Source of the DNA: Limonium bicolor
Taxonomy: Eukaryota > Streptophyta > Magnoliopsida > Caryophyllales > Plumbaginaceae
NCBI GenBank assembly: GCA_023374045.1
Contig: CM041780.1
Span: 171,178,085-171,242,084 of the forward strand
Reading direction: 5' to 3'
Length of the DNA: 64,000 nucleotides
The position numbers and the translations under genes were made by a program. Below are positions 32,636 through 46,100 of this stretch, one piece after another. The number at the start of each line of letters is the position of its first letter. Position 1 is the stretch's first letter. The notes beneath the pieces are model-generated. The model was not told the origin of the DNA. It saw nothing but the letters and a program-made list of their open reading frames with translations, and did no database searches.

Positions 32636-34680
32636 TGTTGGGCAAAATAGTAGTTAAACTATCTTGCTAACTATGGGCAGTGAACCCAATCTTTGTAGTA
32701 CAACAAGGTCGTATCCACAGAGACTTCGCAATTATCTAATTAATTATCCAGTTTAGTAAATGTACAAAAGATAAATAAAAATGCATAAAATGTAAATTGG
32801 GGTTTAGCCGGAGGCAAGCTTGATTTTTAGGATCAGTGCAGAAATAATAAAAACAGTAAAATAAAGTAAATGGATGGATGGAAAAGGGTATCCTAGGATA
32901 GCGGGGGAATTTCCTAAATTACTTAAACAATTTTATAATCCTGTCTTAATTATTTATTGTCTATTAGAGTTAATAATTGTCAGTTACGAACTCTTATTAA
33001 TAGCCTCAGTATTTTCCTGCTCAATCCGGAGTGTAAATACCAAGGTTAATTCCTTTGTGGTACTTTGACTATCTCAAAATCATATGTTGATAGTTACCAA
33101 ATAAATGCAGTAGTTTGTCACGCTAAAGCATTTAACAATATTTGCTGAAAGGAATTAAAACAAGTTTAATAAGTGAAACAGGTGATAAATATTTATTTAA
33201 GTACAGACAATAATTATAATCCTAATTTGCTCTTATTTGTCTGTTTAAGAATTTATTTTGTGGCCTTCCTAAATCATAGATAAGGACAACTCTTAATTAA
33301 TTCAATAGACTTTTTACAATCAGAAAAAGTCTAAAATCATTAATTAGCTTTTAAGCAAGAATTCTTTTAATAACAGCGATGGATTTTATCTGCTAATCAA
33401 GGAGATAATATCTAACGTTTGTCTTTCTTTGTGGTCTATTCTCAGATTTACAAAATCATTGAAATAAGAGAAACCGTAAATGCATAAAAATGATCAGTTA
33501 TTAAGCATTTAATAATTTAGAGAGACAAAACAAATTTTTATAAGCAAACTTGGTATTAATAATAAATCTGAGTTATTTGGGGTCAAACCCCATCCTAGGA
33601 TACGAGTAAAATCACTCAGACATTAACAGTAATAAAAAGAAAGCAGAGATAGCCATTAATTTGGAGACTGTCGGCGGAGACTGGACTGCGATTCGCTTCT
33701 GCTCCAGCTCCCTTTTCTTCTGTTCTTCTTATCGTGCTTCTGCTGTGTGGTGGAATGAAGAATAAAACTAAAATGGAGAAGTGGAGGATAAGAGGTGAAT
33801 GGTGGTGGTCGTGGTCGAATGTCTGTAACGGTGGTCTAATACGGTGGTCTAATGTGGTCTAATGTGGTCTATTTGGATTGTGAGGAAGGGAATGATTTAT
33901 TTGAGCAGAGCAGCGTGGGTTTTATAAGAGAAGGAGAAGAAGCGGAAGGAAGGAGAAGGAAGAGACAGCCTGGATCACGCGTGCTAGTGGATTAACAAGA
34001 TAAGAGAGGTGCCAGTTGATTGATGGAGTAGATGGATAAGTTGTAGACGCGTGAGGATTTTCAGGACGCCGACAGCGGCGCCTTATCTTGCTGTCGGTAG
34101 GCGCGAAGGAAGAAGGAAGAAGAAAACTGTTCGCGACTGAATCTGGCAAATTTTCGTGCGTCCGCCTGTGTGTCCGCGCAGACTCATGCGGACGTCTCTG
34201 TTGTGTCCGCACCTCCGTCCGCCTAAACTCACGCGGACTCCTCTGTCGTGTCCGCCTACCTGTCCGCGTATAACCATGCGGACGACTCTGTTCGTGTCCG
34301 CCTACCTGTCCGCGTATAACCATGCGGACGACTCTGTTCGTGTCCGCCTACCTGTCCGCGTATAACCATGCGGACGCCTCTGTTTGGGCGGACGTGAATT
34401 CTATTCACTCACCGTGTATTGTCATTTTTACTGCAATCTTCAACCGGCTCCAGATTCTTCGTTATAAGTCCGTTTTACTCCGTCTGCTCCTATGCGTTCG
34501 TCTCTTCGTGTACTTTGCTCCTAGCTTGGTTTTTCCTCATGTTTAAACCAATAAATTTGTGAGATAATCAATAAAACATAAACTAGAGGAAAAACATATA
34601 ATAAGTGAGAAATGAGCAGAAAAGTGCTGATATAATATATGAAATACACCCATAAAACATGCTCATTTAGACACTTATCA
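32636..34680 (-). repeat. Solo LTR H, Athila-type, reverse strand (2045 bp)
   Basis: The minus strand starts TGATAAGTGTCTAAATGAGC, close to copy E's LTR start, and ends TTTTGCCCAACA. TATA-like CTTATAAAA lies on the minus strand at about 33921-33929, matching the place of E's TATTTAAA. A GTCCGC/GCGGAC hairpin array lies upstream of it (34171-34400). No primer site or coding region touches it. Small ORFs here come from the repeats. Confidence 0.85.
34171..34400 (-). repeat. 46-bp tandem hairpin array in solo LTR H
   Basis: Hairpins with GTCCGC and GCGGAC arms start near 34172, 34217, 34261, 34307 and 34353. The last three units are nearly identical, and loops vary in the older units. Confidence 0.85.
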
Positions 34681-37600
34681 GTTTTCGCTCTACCCCCCTT
34701 AAAAGGGATTACGCCCACGTAATCTCCCATATGTTAATATTAAACATTGGTTTACTCGATTTGGGCAATCTGAAGCGTTTAACTTCACTACGGTATACTA
34801 TACAATATGCTCTGGTCAAAGGGACTTAACCATACCAATGGTTTAGTCTTTGCACCAAGGATTCCTATACGAGTTTATTTAACTCATCATTAATTTGGTT
34901 CTAGCCTATTAGGCTTCAAGGCATTAATAGCCCTTCTATTATACTTACTAGGTATATTATCTCCTAGCTAGGGCCCACTAGCTTCTGTTGCGCGACCCTG
35001 ATAATCTTAGTACTTTATTGCTCTTTGGTTATTCCAAATGTGCTACTCATCGCCTCTTTATCCCTTCGTTATGGGAATAAGGTGTACTAACGGTGTAGTA
35101 TTCTTTTACCGTTGTTTGAACTCAATGAGTTTAAGATTTATAACCAGCTCTCTAGCAATCTATTATGTATACCACTCGTACTCCCGTGATTATTCACTAA
35201 GCTCCTCCGACTTATTATCGGGCGAGGTTAAGTCACCACTTAACTGTAGTGCTTCCTCTGTTATCAATAGCTTCCGGATTACACCAGTTCTTCTGGTTCA
35301 GTACAAGTGTTCTTTACTTGTATGACCTTGCATTGATATGCGTCGGTCCTAGTGACTTTCTGAAGTCTCCTTTCACCCCTTTTTTTATTCCATCGGAATT
35401 CACATTTGTGAGTGTTAGTGTGTTTCACACTCTTCGTGCTTCTTTGGCCTTAGGCCGCACGGTTTGTTGCTAAGCTTGCTTAGCTGGCTTGTGCCACGTT
35501 CGTTGGTGAAAAGAAGGGTTACTACCATTTACATTTCCTATATCCCTCGCTATCCCACTAGATCATTAGCTGTACAAGAGCAATACCAAAACACTCAGTC
35601 ATACAGAGTGCAAAGGCGTAAACGCTTGACAGTAAATCACTTATGTGATAGAAATGAATATTTCTTCCTGTCATCTTATTACTCTGTTCCGTTGTCTTAC
35701 TAGTTCCTCATACCAAATCACTTATGGTGTGAATACACCAAGGGTTTCCTATGTTCATGTATATGACGATTGTCGTAGTATATCGCAATACTATTTTCTT
35801 CCCAATGTGGAGATGCTTCATTTCAATTCCGGTTTCATGTGTAGGTTAGCTTACCTCACATTATTTCCTCATTCGTGACATAATTTGTCAAATATCTTAG
35901 TTGACCAAGGATGAAGTGGTTTATTGTGTTACAAGCTCTCTTGAGCGTTGGTCATTTGTGATGTGCAATGTGCTCTCACATTGATTGTTTTTGACAATTG
36001 CTGTCTCCATAATGCTGAGCATTGGTTATAGGCTCTAGCTGTGTAGTTTTACTTGTATGTACATCACCGGGACATCCCAAGAACTTCGAGGGTTTTCTGG
36101 TCCCGTTCTTCAATTGAAGGGTATTTTATCACTGACAAGTGAAGGTTCTTGTTGAGGGGTTGTCTCCACTCATAGGTCTCGTGACGAGGTTTGTCATATT
36201 GATGTTTACACAATGGTTCACCACATGCTTGGGTGCATATGGGATATACTTACTCCCTTAAGTCGTAATGGTTTGGAAACCTCATTTCCTTATTCCATTG
36301 CCCCTTGGCAATATCTATTGCGTAGGCTTAATTGTTATAGTGGATGGAAGCCTTTCCTAAGGGTTCACACCATCACCGCATTGGTGGTCTTCGGTTAACG
36401 AGGGGTACCTTCCCTTGGGTTTCTCGTAGTGTCCAAGTGTGGACTAGGCCAATGTTGGCATTATCACGATTCTTATGCCTGTGTGTTACCATTGCTACAG
36501 AAGGCATGAAGGTAATTTAAAACTTGTCAATTGTATACTAGACTGATGCTCTAGTGACAGTGACACTGAGTTGACCATTACTCCAAGCCACTCAGGATGT
36601 TGGATTAGAATTGATGGTCCAGTTGTTGATTTCTTGTCGTACGAGACAATATCTCTTGCAAGTCTTGTTATCAAATGGTGTGGGTTTTGCAACCGTTAAG
36701 GTTTACATAACATAGTTGGTTGATGGCTTTTAAGCCTTATTGCTGCAAGCCATGCTCTTTGCAAGCTGCTTATACATGTTTCCACTCCCTGTATATCGTC
36801 ATAGGATGGAGATATTGCTGGGCTCCATGGTAAGTCGTGACATCACGTTTCCGTTCATAGGAGGCCCTTTAGGCAAGCTGGTGCTAATCAGCGCCTTCCT
36901 TGCGGTTGAGGGTATTTCCTGTTAAGTGAAATCCCTTCGGTGTCCTAACTGAGTGTTCGTTCTGGTTTCCGTGCTCTCTTCATGACGCTTTGTTTGATTG
37001 GTGTTAACTCAGACACCCTTCAAGGATTGCTCCTGGGTGTTGTTAGTTACGCCGTATATCCGGCCAATGTTTATGATGGGTTACACCCACTATACCGCCT
37101 TGTGGTATCATAGTTTGAGTCATCTCTTGTGGGTTATCATGTTCTCCCGTTCCTGGGTGGACTGTTTATACTTAATATCCTCTTCGATGATGGATTATGC
37201 TTTGTGGTAATTTTAGGGTTGCTCTTGGGAGTTCTATCCCGTTTGTTGAGCATTGTGGTGTTCACGTTAGGCAATTGCCTTACTGTGTTTAGGCTGGGTA
37301 TACTTTCCAGCTATCACGTATTTGTTTGATGTCCTTGAGACATATCCAATGTCTATACTCACTAGTCTGTGCCCCTTGCACTTTCTAGTTCTTACGTCTG
37401 GCTTTCGAGTAGGTTCTCTGGGTTCCTTTTTACTTGATTGACTAGGGTGTCCAGCTGTTCTGGTTTGACTTCACTCATAGTCCGTAGAGCGGAGTTGACT
37501 ACTTCCCGTGTGCCGTTCACTACATGTATACATACGTGGGGTACCATGTTGATACGTTACCACTTACCCAACTATATGTCAGCCCGCAAGCTCCTTCGGA

Positions 37601-38997
37601 GTGCGGTTGTCCCATATCCCGTAATTGGGTACACTCGTAGTGTTCGTCACACGCCTAGGTGAAGTATTCTATTGTCAACTCCTCTTGTATCATTCCATGA
37701 TACTCACCGTAATTCTGTTGGTTTGGTTTTAAAATCCAAGGTTTAAAAGAAAGGTTGTGGTTTTGAAAGGAAAATCTGGGTTTTAAAATTATGGTTCGGT
37801 GTTAAAGGAAGTCTCTCATGGCATAGCCATGCTTGAGGTCTTGACCAAGTCTAGCTTCTCACTGACTGGTATGTTCTAAATACTGTGGTCGGGCCGTTAG
37901 GCCTTTCCCTGGTTCCATTCCTTCAGTTTCAGGATTTGTGATCCTGTAGTTGCTTCATCGTAGTCATGGTACATTACTATGTACCTGTGGTGTGTTAGAG
38001 TTCCCTTATGTATTTCTGTTCTTACTGCACTTGTCATGGCAAGTGCGTGGTACTGGTGGTTTTCGGGTAATCCTATACCAGTCTTGGTATGGTTTCCGCT
38101 TATATTTGATAGTCTCGTTGACTCTTCCCTTGATCTTATTGATTTATGATTGGGATACTCGATCCTTTGGGTGGCTTCTCAGTGATCTGGACATGGCTGT
38201 CGTAGATCCGGGTACTTCTCCAATCCTTGGAGATTCCCTTTGATTTGGTTTAGTGTTATTCCTTGTTGCTCGTTCCCACACATTTATTGTGGTTATTGAG
38301 CCTTAGCTTGTTTAGGCACTACTCTTGTAGTCCTATCGGTTCATATCCCGTGGATGTCCTTGTAGTTGTATAAGCTATGTCGGCCAGGTATTGTAACCTT
38401 TTGGCATTCTAGTTTCAGAGTTAACCACTCCTAACCATGTCCTTAGTCAACTGGTATGCCCTTGGTGGTTTTGTCTAGCTATTGCTGTCCCGCAGACTTG
38501 TGTCTCGGGTTCCATTACTACTCCTTTTCTCATTCCGTTGCGCGGTTAGTGCTTCCTTCCTGCTGCTGATTGGTTAGCTAGGTTTCGCGACTACAGAGCA
38601 CGTCGCCCCATGCTGTTGTAAGTTGCAGCCTCCTTATGATTGGAGTGCTCATCCTACCGCTATTAAGTGCGGGTACTGTTGTTCAGCCGGGATCCATCTC
38701 CGGGACTTCCAATTCTTGGAATCTACCATATGTCGGTTCTTGTTACTGTGTGATTGCTTCACATCTGCCAGATCGGGTTTCCTCGAGTATGAGAGGACTT
38801 TACTTCTCTCTGGCGTCCTTTCCCAAGTTATACAGTGGGTTTGTGGAGGGTGGGTCTGGTATTGTAGGTATCTTGTACTCACCGGGAGTCCCTACTGGCA
38901 TATCTCTAATGCTAACACTCAGCCCTTAGCCCTAAGCTTCTATTTCCTAACTCGGTAATCCTAAACTCGGTATTTCCAGTCATCAGAGCGATACTTA
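34681..38997 (-). other. Copy C interior, main part
   Basis: Bases 34681-34685 are H's right GTTTT. Next, on the minus strand, stem GATTACG/CGTAATC is followed by CTTTTAAGGGGGGTAGAG (34686-34727), the same module found after pol in copy A. The remaining 4.2 kb has many short frames but no domain I recognise on either strand. Confidence 0.6.
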
Positions 38998-39009
38998 GCT
39001 CTGATACCA
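38998..39009 (-). promoter_or_regulatory. Primer binding site of copy C
   Basis: Reverse complement of TGGTATCAGAGC, five bases from the LTR boundary at 39015. Confidence 0.9.
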
Positions 39010-39014
39010 CTTTC

Positions 39015-42000
39015 TGTAACACCCCTACCGTTAATGCTGTCATTACCGTCCAATCTCCTCGTGCTTCCAGATTCACGCAGCGGATACATACTTACATTCG
39101 GCGGGTGATACAATGCTGTTAGTCACCCACGTGACTAACAAGGCTACTATTACTAGATACAACATCGGTCTGATGGACCGGAATCCCGAGTACTACACAC
39201 CTACAATACATACTCCACTTACCAAATAAATACTTCGATATTCCATCCAACACTTTGTCCTTTACGATACTATACAATACAATGTACATATCCGAGTTTA
39301 CTAAATTCCCTATACAAATACCATACCTCCTTCAATTCCATTCGTACTCCTTAAGAGTCTATATCTACCCATTCCTCGCATATACATACTAGCAATACAC
39401 AAGGTGTACTCCCTTAGTACACTACTACTTCAAGGCCACAAGTCCAATACTACTTTCTACAATCTACGTTGTCACCGGTCTCTTATTGCGACCATGTCTG
39501 CTTCGGTACCTGCACACTAAAAACGTTCCCCCTAGGGGGTCAGCTTTCGCTGCATATGATAACCGCATACCCCGCGTACTAGTGAGGGTACGCCGACCAC
39601 TTGGTCGAATACATGCAATTGATTTCATTCAAACATACATGCTCTTATACACAGTACTATAATACTTACGCAAGGAATACACGTATACACTCCAGCACAT
39701 ACCAAGAGATTATACAAGCCCAACAATACTTACTTACCTTCTTCCAAAATACCCATTCACGATACATGCCCAATACATACCCATTACATACTCAATCCAT
39801 ACACAATACATAAACAATGCCCAATACTTTGTTAGCGTCATTTGTCCACCTGGGTTAATCGGGTGGAGATTACTCTTTTACTCGTTACACAATACTTACG
39901 CATACATACTCATACTTTACTTACTTACTTACTTACTCAAGTCAAGTCATCGGGACCTCCGGCCCGGGGACTACTCTGTCCCACCACCGGGATTTACTTG
40001 GTTCACCAATCCAGGATGCTACCCATTTAAGGGAGTTGGGCCGTGGACCAGTTTAAGAACCAGGAATCGGATCCAACCTCTTGTGTCTCCTCATCCTCAC
40101 GCGTGACCGAAGCTATATCGGACTTCTACTCATTCCAATTTACTTAGTACTTTTGTTAGGAGTTAGGTGGTTAGGAATTAGTAGAAGTCATTCACTCAAG
40201 CCACATACACAAATACATTGCTCAATACACGTACATATGAAATACAATACAATACATAAGTACAATACAAGATTCAAATACACTTCGTCATCATTCATAT
40301 ATTTCATGAATTATACAAACTATTGTTCAAGACAAATATCGAGAACAACGTAAACAAGCACAAGTAAGTGCAATGTAGTCCGATTCATGCGTTTATCTTA
40401 TTAGGTGATCAAGTAAGCACACAAATCGGGGTAACCAGATTAGGATACAGGGCATGAAGAAATCATACCTTTTCCCGAGATTTACTTTACCGGGTGTTTC
40501 CTTGTTCCTTTGGTTCACTCTCGTTCCTCGAGTCTTATTCTCGAACCTCCGGCTACATGTCAAACGGTTCCATCAATACTAAGCATTACACTACATACAT
40601 AGTTACTACTCCCATACTTACCCCGTTATCCCGTTGTTTCGGTTTAACTTAATGTTCTTTAACTTACAACTTTCTTAAATTACTTCTTAAACTTCTTTAC
40701 ACTTCTTAGGGCCTTTAAAGGTCACCAAACAAGGCCTTAACAACTTCTAAAACCATTACCGAGCAATCCCCCATCATTTAAACCCTAAAAATCACATTCT
40801 GCAAGTTTTTGGGGGTGGTCCGGGACTTGGTCCGCACCCAAGGTCCCGGACCATTCATTGAATTCACTCTCGGCTGATTTTGGCTATTGGTCCGGGTTTT
40901 CATGCTTAACCCAAGTCCCGGACCTTGAACTTACAAAACTCACGGCCATTTTTCAAGGAGTGGTCAGGTCACCAAACAAGGCCTTAACAACTTCTAAAAC
41001 CATTACCGAGCAATCCCCCATCATTTAAACCCTAAAAATCCCATTCTGCAAGTTTTTGGGGGTGGTCCGGGACTTGGTCCACACCCAAGGTACCGGACCA
41101 TTCATTGAATTCACTCTCGGCTGATTTTGGCTATTGGTCCGGGTTTTCATGCTTAACCCAAGTCCCGGACCTTGAACTTACAAAACTCACGGCCATTTTT
41201 CAAGGGGTGGTCCGGGTCCTTGTATGGGACCTAAGTCCCGGACCACCCACTGCTATCTATCTCGGTTAATTTTTACATGTTGGTCCGGGATTTAGTCCCG
41301 GACCGTGCTACAATTCCTACAGATTTTGACATTTTCAAAATCTGTTACAATCCTCACTTTGCCTAATTAATTCCCAAATGTTCCTACACTTAATCCCACA
41401 TGTTTAAGCACCTAATTAAACTTCTAAACATGTCTAAATCCATTACCAATTTATTACTCCTCTCCATACTAATTCACACATACATTTTCTACATTTCCCT
41501 TTCAACACTTATACACATCCTTTCTAGTTCTATTTTGCTACAGATTTTAGTTCCTACTTCCTCCATACATAGTTTCATCTCCAAATGCCATTTCCAAGGC
41601 CTACAATGCATTATCATGCCTCTTCAAGTTCAACACTCCTTTTACTAGGTCTTGCACACAAACTCTCCTAGTTTCTCCAATACAATTCAACAACTCTTGT
41701 TACAGATTTTATACCCTTGACTTCACCTACTATAATAATCTATCTATGGTTTCTAAACCTAATACACACCTTGGTTCTCCCATTCACCAAGTCATCTTTA
41801 ATGCACTATTCCTACTAAAATTTCGCCATAGTTCACCTACTTTTCTTACTTATCCACACATCTCCTTTCTCATCAAATTCATCCCTATTCTAGCCAAACC
41901 ACAAGGGTTCTACCAGCACACATACAAGTATAAATTCATCAATACTTTCTCAATCCACAATTCCAATACACATACACATCACATTTGGCTCCAAAGCCTA

Positions 42001-43171
42001 CAATTTAAATACTTGCTCTTAAATACTCGAACTTCCACAACTTCAATACTAATACAATGTTTGGGTTCTTTAAAATTGGTTTACCCATTCCCATTACTTT
42101 AATGCATCAAAATTTAGTATTAGGAAAGAGCTCTTACCTTGAGCTTATATTTCCTTCTTTCTTTCTCACTTTTTCCTCCTTCTTCCTTTCTTGTCTCAAA
42201 ATCGGTTATGTGGGGAATGGAGTTGCCAAACTCCATTCCCATCACCCTATGAACACAAAACAATTTCAATTAATTTACTAACCCTTAAATTAACACTAAT
42301 TCATTGAAGTGTTTAAAACAAGATTTCTAGGGTTTACCTTTGGAGTGTTTTAGGAGGGGTTTTAGCCCTTGGCTCAAGAAGTGAATCCACCACCATTGTA
42401 AGGTTGATAATATGCTCAAAAGAGAGAGAGAAATGGAGTATTATAAGGAGGTAAAAATCGGTTACCAAAGGAGGTGGAGAAAACATGGGATTTTCATAAA
42501 GATTTTTACCTTAATGGAGAGAGAGGACTCCAAGCTACACATTGATGCTATTTTCTTCACCAATGGGGTATACCCACGAAAATGAACTTCATCATTTTGG
42601 AATTTTAAAAAGAGGGAAGTGTAGAGGAGAATGAGGGGAGCAAGAATATATATTTATTTTTGCATTTGGAGCTCACATGGAGGTGGAGCATGGAGTCAAA
42701 GTGGAGAAGCCATTGGAGCTTCTTGGAGCTTCAAAAATTGTCCAGCATAGGAGGGAGAAGAGAGAGAAATTGGTGGGGGGGAAGAGGGTAGGAGAGAGAT
42801 GAGGGAAATAAGAGAGTGAGGTGAGAGAAGAGGGTAAAGTAGCTTTTTACTTTACTCTTTTGCTTTTTGATTCTCTTTATTTGTTAACTAGTTACATGTG
42901 TGTGTGAGGGGTTATTTAACCCATTAAAAACCGGTCCCCTACTGTTATACTAGCTGGAGCGTTTTTCGTCTTTTACAGAAAACGCTCGTTATTTTACCCA
43001 GTTTAGGTACTATTACTAACCGGGCCCGTTTTCTGGAACTTTCTCGTTTAATTATTTTTATTGGTTATTAAGCTTCCATAAATGCTTAATAGTTGTTATT
43101 TAATGATTTATAATTTTTACGGGTCTGTTTGACCACTTAAAGTCACATTTTCGGGTTTTCTCGAAAAACGT
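39015..43171 (-). repeat. 5' LTR of copy C, truncated by D
   Basis: Matches 27215-31130 of the 3' LTR nearly throughout. It differs by many small indels over about 39015-40250 and by a 247-bp tandem duplication at 40721-41214. It stops at CGAAAAACGT, where copy D begins. The remaining roughly 290 bp lie outside the window. Confidence 0.9.
40721..41214. repeat. 247-bp tandem duplication in LTR C
   Basis: GTCACCAAACAAGGCC occurs at 40721 and again at 40968, with the following about 240 bp repeated almost exactly. The junction TGGTC|AGGTCACC lies in a hairpin arm. The other LTR copy has one unit. Confidence 0.88.
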
Positions 43172-46100
43172 TGAAATACCCCTAAATTAATTTAAATTAA
43201 TTTAGGGGATTTCTTTTATTAAAAATTAAATTATGATATGGAATAATGAATATTAAATTATTATATGGAGTTGTGAAATTTATTTAGGGGTTTTCTCCTA
43301 TTTAACCCTAATTATTATACATTATTATATAGTATTATGAATTTAATAATAAGATTTATAAGTTAATAAATCTTGGGAAAATTATTAAACACTCCAAAAA
43401 TATTATAAAGATTTTAGGAAGTGTTGGAACATTGTTTTGAAACATAAAAGTCAATATAAAATTCTAGAAACCTTAAAGCTTATTAAGCCTTGCTAGAGTT
43501 GACTTTTTGAGAATGGTCAAACCAGGCCATGAAACCTATACCAATAAATAGGTTATGAAAAACCATGAAGATCGATAAAAAGAACGTAAAAAACGGATCA
43601 TCCTAGCCAAAGTTATGCTAGATTGAAGTTTTGAATCAAAATTTTAAGAGATGTCACGTGTCACTCTGTAATGGGTCGCCCACACTTAGCCGATTTCTTC
43701 CCTGATTTTCGGAACCGATTTCCCTTACTTTGCCCTAACTTTAGACGGCTATAACTTTTACATCTCTCAATATTTTTCCATGCCGTCTTCTCCATTCTCT
43801 TCTCCTCCAATTCCTCTTTCCAACCATTACTCATACAAACCCTAACTCCTTCTGAGTCAACCGGAAAATCGAGCCAAAGTAGCCACCTTGCGAAACTGTT
43901 TCCAGAATTCCAGATTTCTCTTCGTTTTCAGGTAACTTGCGTCGATCATAACTTCTTCGTTAATCAACCAAAATTCGATTTCTTTAGCTCGTTGTAAAGA
44001 TCTCTAATCCCTCTACGATTTTCGTGTTTATGCCCAAGTCCAATTCGTAACCAGTTGGGAGATATAGAGGCCTAAAGTTTCGGTCTCGCCAGCACATAAA
44101 ATAATACCGAAACAGAGAGGTAAACTCGTGTTTTGCGACTTCGATTTATTTCTGTGTGTGATGCGAGTTAGGATTAGTGCTTGCTATCATTGTGTAGATC
44201 TATTTCTTCTTTCTAATGAGCCCAAGAACATGGCCTAACTCGATCTAGAACGTATTCTATAGACCTCCAAAGTTCGCTACTCGAACAGTTTGAAGTTGGA
44301 ACCTTTCCAGAAAAAAACGATTTCGAATCGCTTCAATCGTGCAATTCCGGTGAGTTTTCTTCAAATCCTTCCGATGATGCTAATCGTCCTTGCGTTTTTG
44401 ACCTAACCCACTAATCAATTTATCCTATTATGCATTATACTGAGAGTAATTTGCAAATCAAAATTCGAAAACCCATGAACCCTAGTTTGTTCGAACCCAG
44501 AATCGGTTTCTCGAATTCGTGCATCATAGGTCGTATAATTGGTACCATTAGAACCGGAATTGAATTTCGAATCCAATGAAACAAAAATCAATCGATTTGG
44601 TTCTGTGAGTTGAGAGAAATCGTCGAATTAGTACTCAACATTCATTAGCCTTTCGCTGAAGAACTCGGCGGATCTGGACCGTCCGATCGTGGTTAGGAGA
44701 TACGGACGGCCAGGATTATAACGTAGGTATATTAAGTAATATAATTCCAGAAATAAACCCTAACTTGTTGGATCTTGTTAATGGCCTTCCCGAATGTATT
44801 TTGACACGAAATTTTAACCATAGATTCCTTGAAAAATCTAGTTTATTTTGATGTATATTAATATGGGTTTTGAGTTTTTAAGCGTAAGTTATAATTTTTA
44901 TAAGTTATGTGTATTATGGAATTATTTGGATAATTTAAAAAGATATTTTGATGAAATAAAAATTTGATAATATGTATAAAATGTTATAGTTACTATATAT
45001 TAAATTTGGGAATTTTTGGGCAATGGTAAAGGGTTTTAAAAATTGTGTTTATGAGTTTTTCATAAGAATAACCAATAATATAAGGTTTTTAATGTAATCA
45101 AAAATTAAAGTACGGTTTGTTAATTAACTTTTAAGCTGGGGAAAATAAAGGGAACTAAATTAACATTTTATAACAGTAGTTTATAAATGTTTTTTGTATT
45201 AGTTTTTAAGAGAAATGAAATTATTTACATATATGTATATATACTTACTTAAGTAGGAACTTACATAAATTAAGGAATTTAATTATCCTACATTTTATTT
45301 ACTATATGGGAGTTAATATTTTAATTAAACTAAGGAATAAATATATATTTATTTTTCCGCATTTATAAAAAGGGGATTAAGTAGTCACTTAGAGTAAGAC
45401 AAGGAATTAATTTAATTAATACTTATCATAATTAAATATTTTAAGAGCTAGAATCCTAAGATATAGTAAAAGAAATACTTTACGAAATATACTTGGAATA
45501 CAGTTTAAGGTTGTTTTAATAAGATAGTTTAAATATGATAAATTACATAGGGGATGTCTTAGTTAATTTCCAATATGGGTATACTTATACATATGTAATA
45601 AATAAGGGAAACACTTTATTTAATAAACCATAGGTCGGTTGTAGTTATGCCTAAAAGTTATTAAACCTAATTAAATACAATAAACTACATAAATAATGTT
45701 TTGAACAAATCCTAGTATATATAAATATATACACATTTAGCATAAATAAAATTAGATACCTTATAGGAAATATAATACGAAGGAATTAATAAGTTAAACT
45801 GAACCTCTACATAATATTAAAAGAAGAATATTATATGAGGTGGTATTAAATTATAGTTATGTATTAGGCTTAAGAGTTACCTTTGAATTCCCAAGGTTTA
45901 TATATGACCATATTAAAATACATGTATAGTATTATTTGTCAGTGACCAGGATGTAAATCTTAAATTGGGATTAAGTAATTAATAAGTTAAAACTTAGGAA
46001 AAATTGTGATTTCATAAAATGTTGTACAAATAGATCTTATTCTATAATTAAAGATAAACAAATGTAATACGTTTACATCTAGATGTTCTTATTATATAAA

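Larger units (their letters stand above)
27215..43171 (-). mobile_element. Non-autonomous Tekay-type copy C, reverse strand, interrupted by D
   Basis: Two long reverse-oriented LTRs (27215-31416 and 39015-43171, the second cut by D) bracket an interior with a tRNA-Met primer site at one end and a purine tract at the other. The interior, about 5.5 kb without solo LTR H, shows no gag or pol on either strand, so the element must have relied on another for movement. Confidence 0.88.

Noticed and set aside
34156..34365. Open frames with repeated peptide units (also 49621-49815 and 53251-53445)
   Set aside because: They are translations of the hairpin arrays in LTRs H and E; there is no domain and no coding context.
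34686..38997. Search for decayed gag or pol in the C interior
   Set aside because: No RT, integrase, protease or zinc-knuckle motif could be found by eye on either strand.
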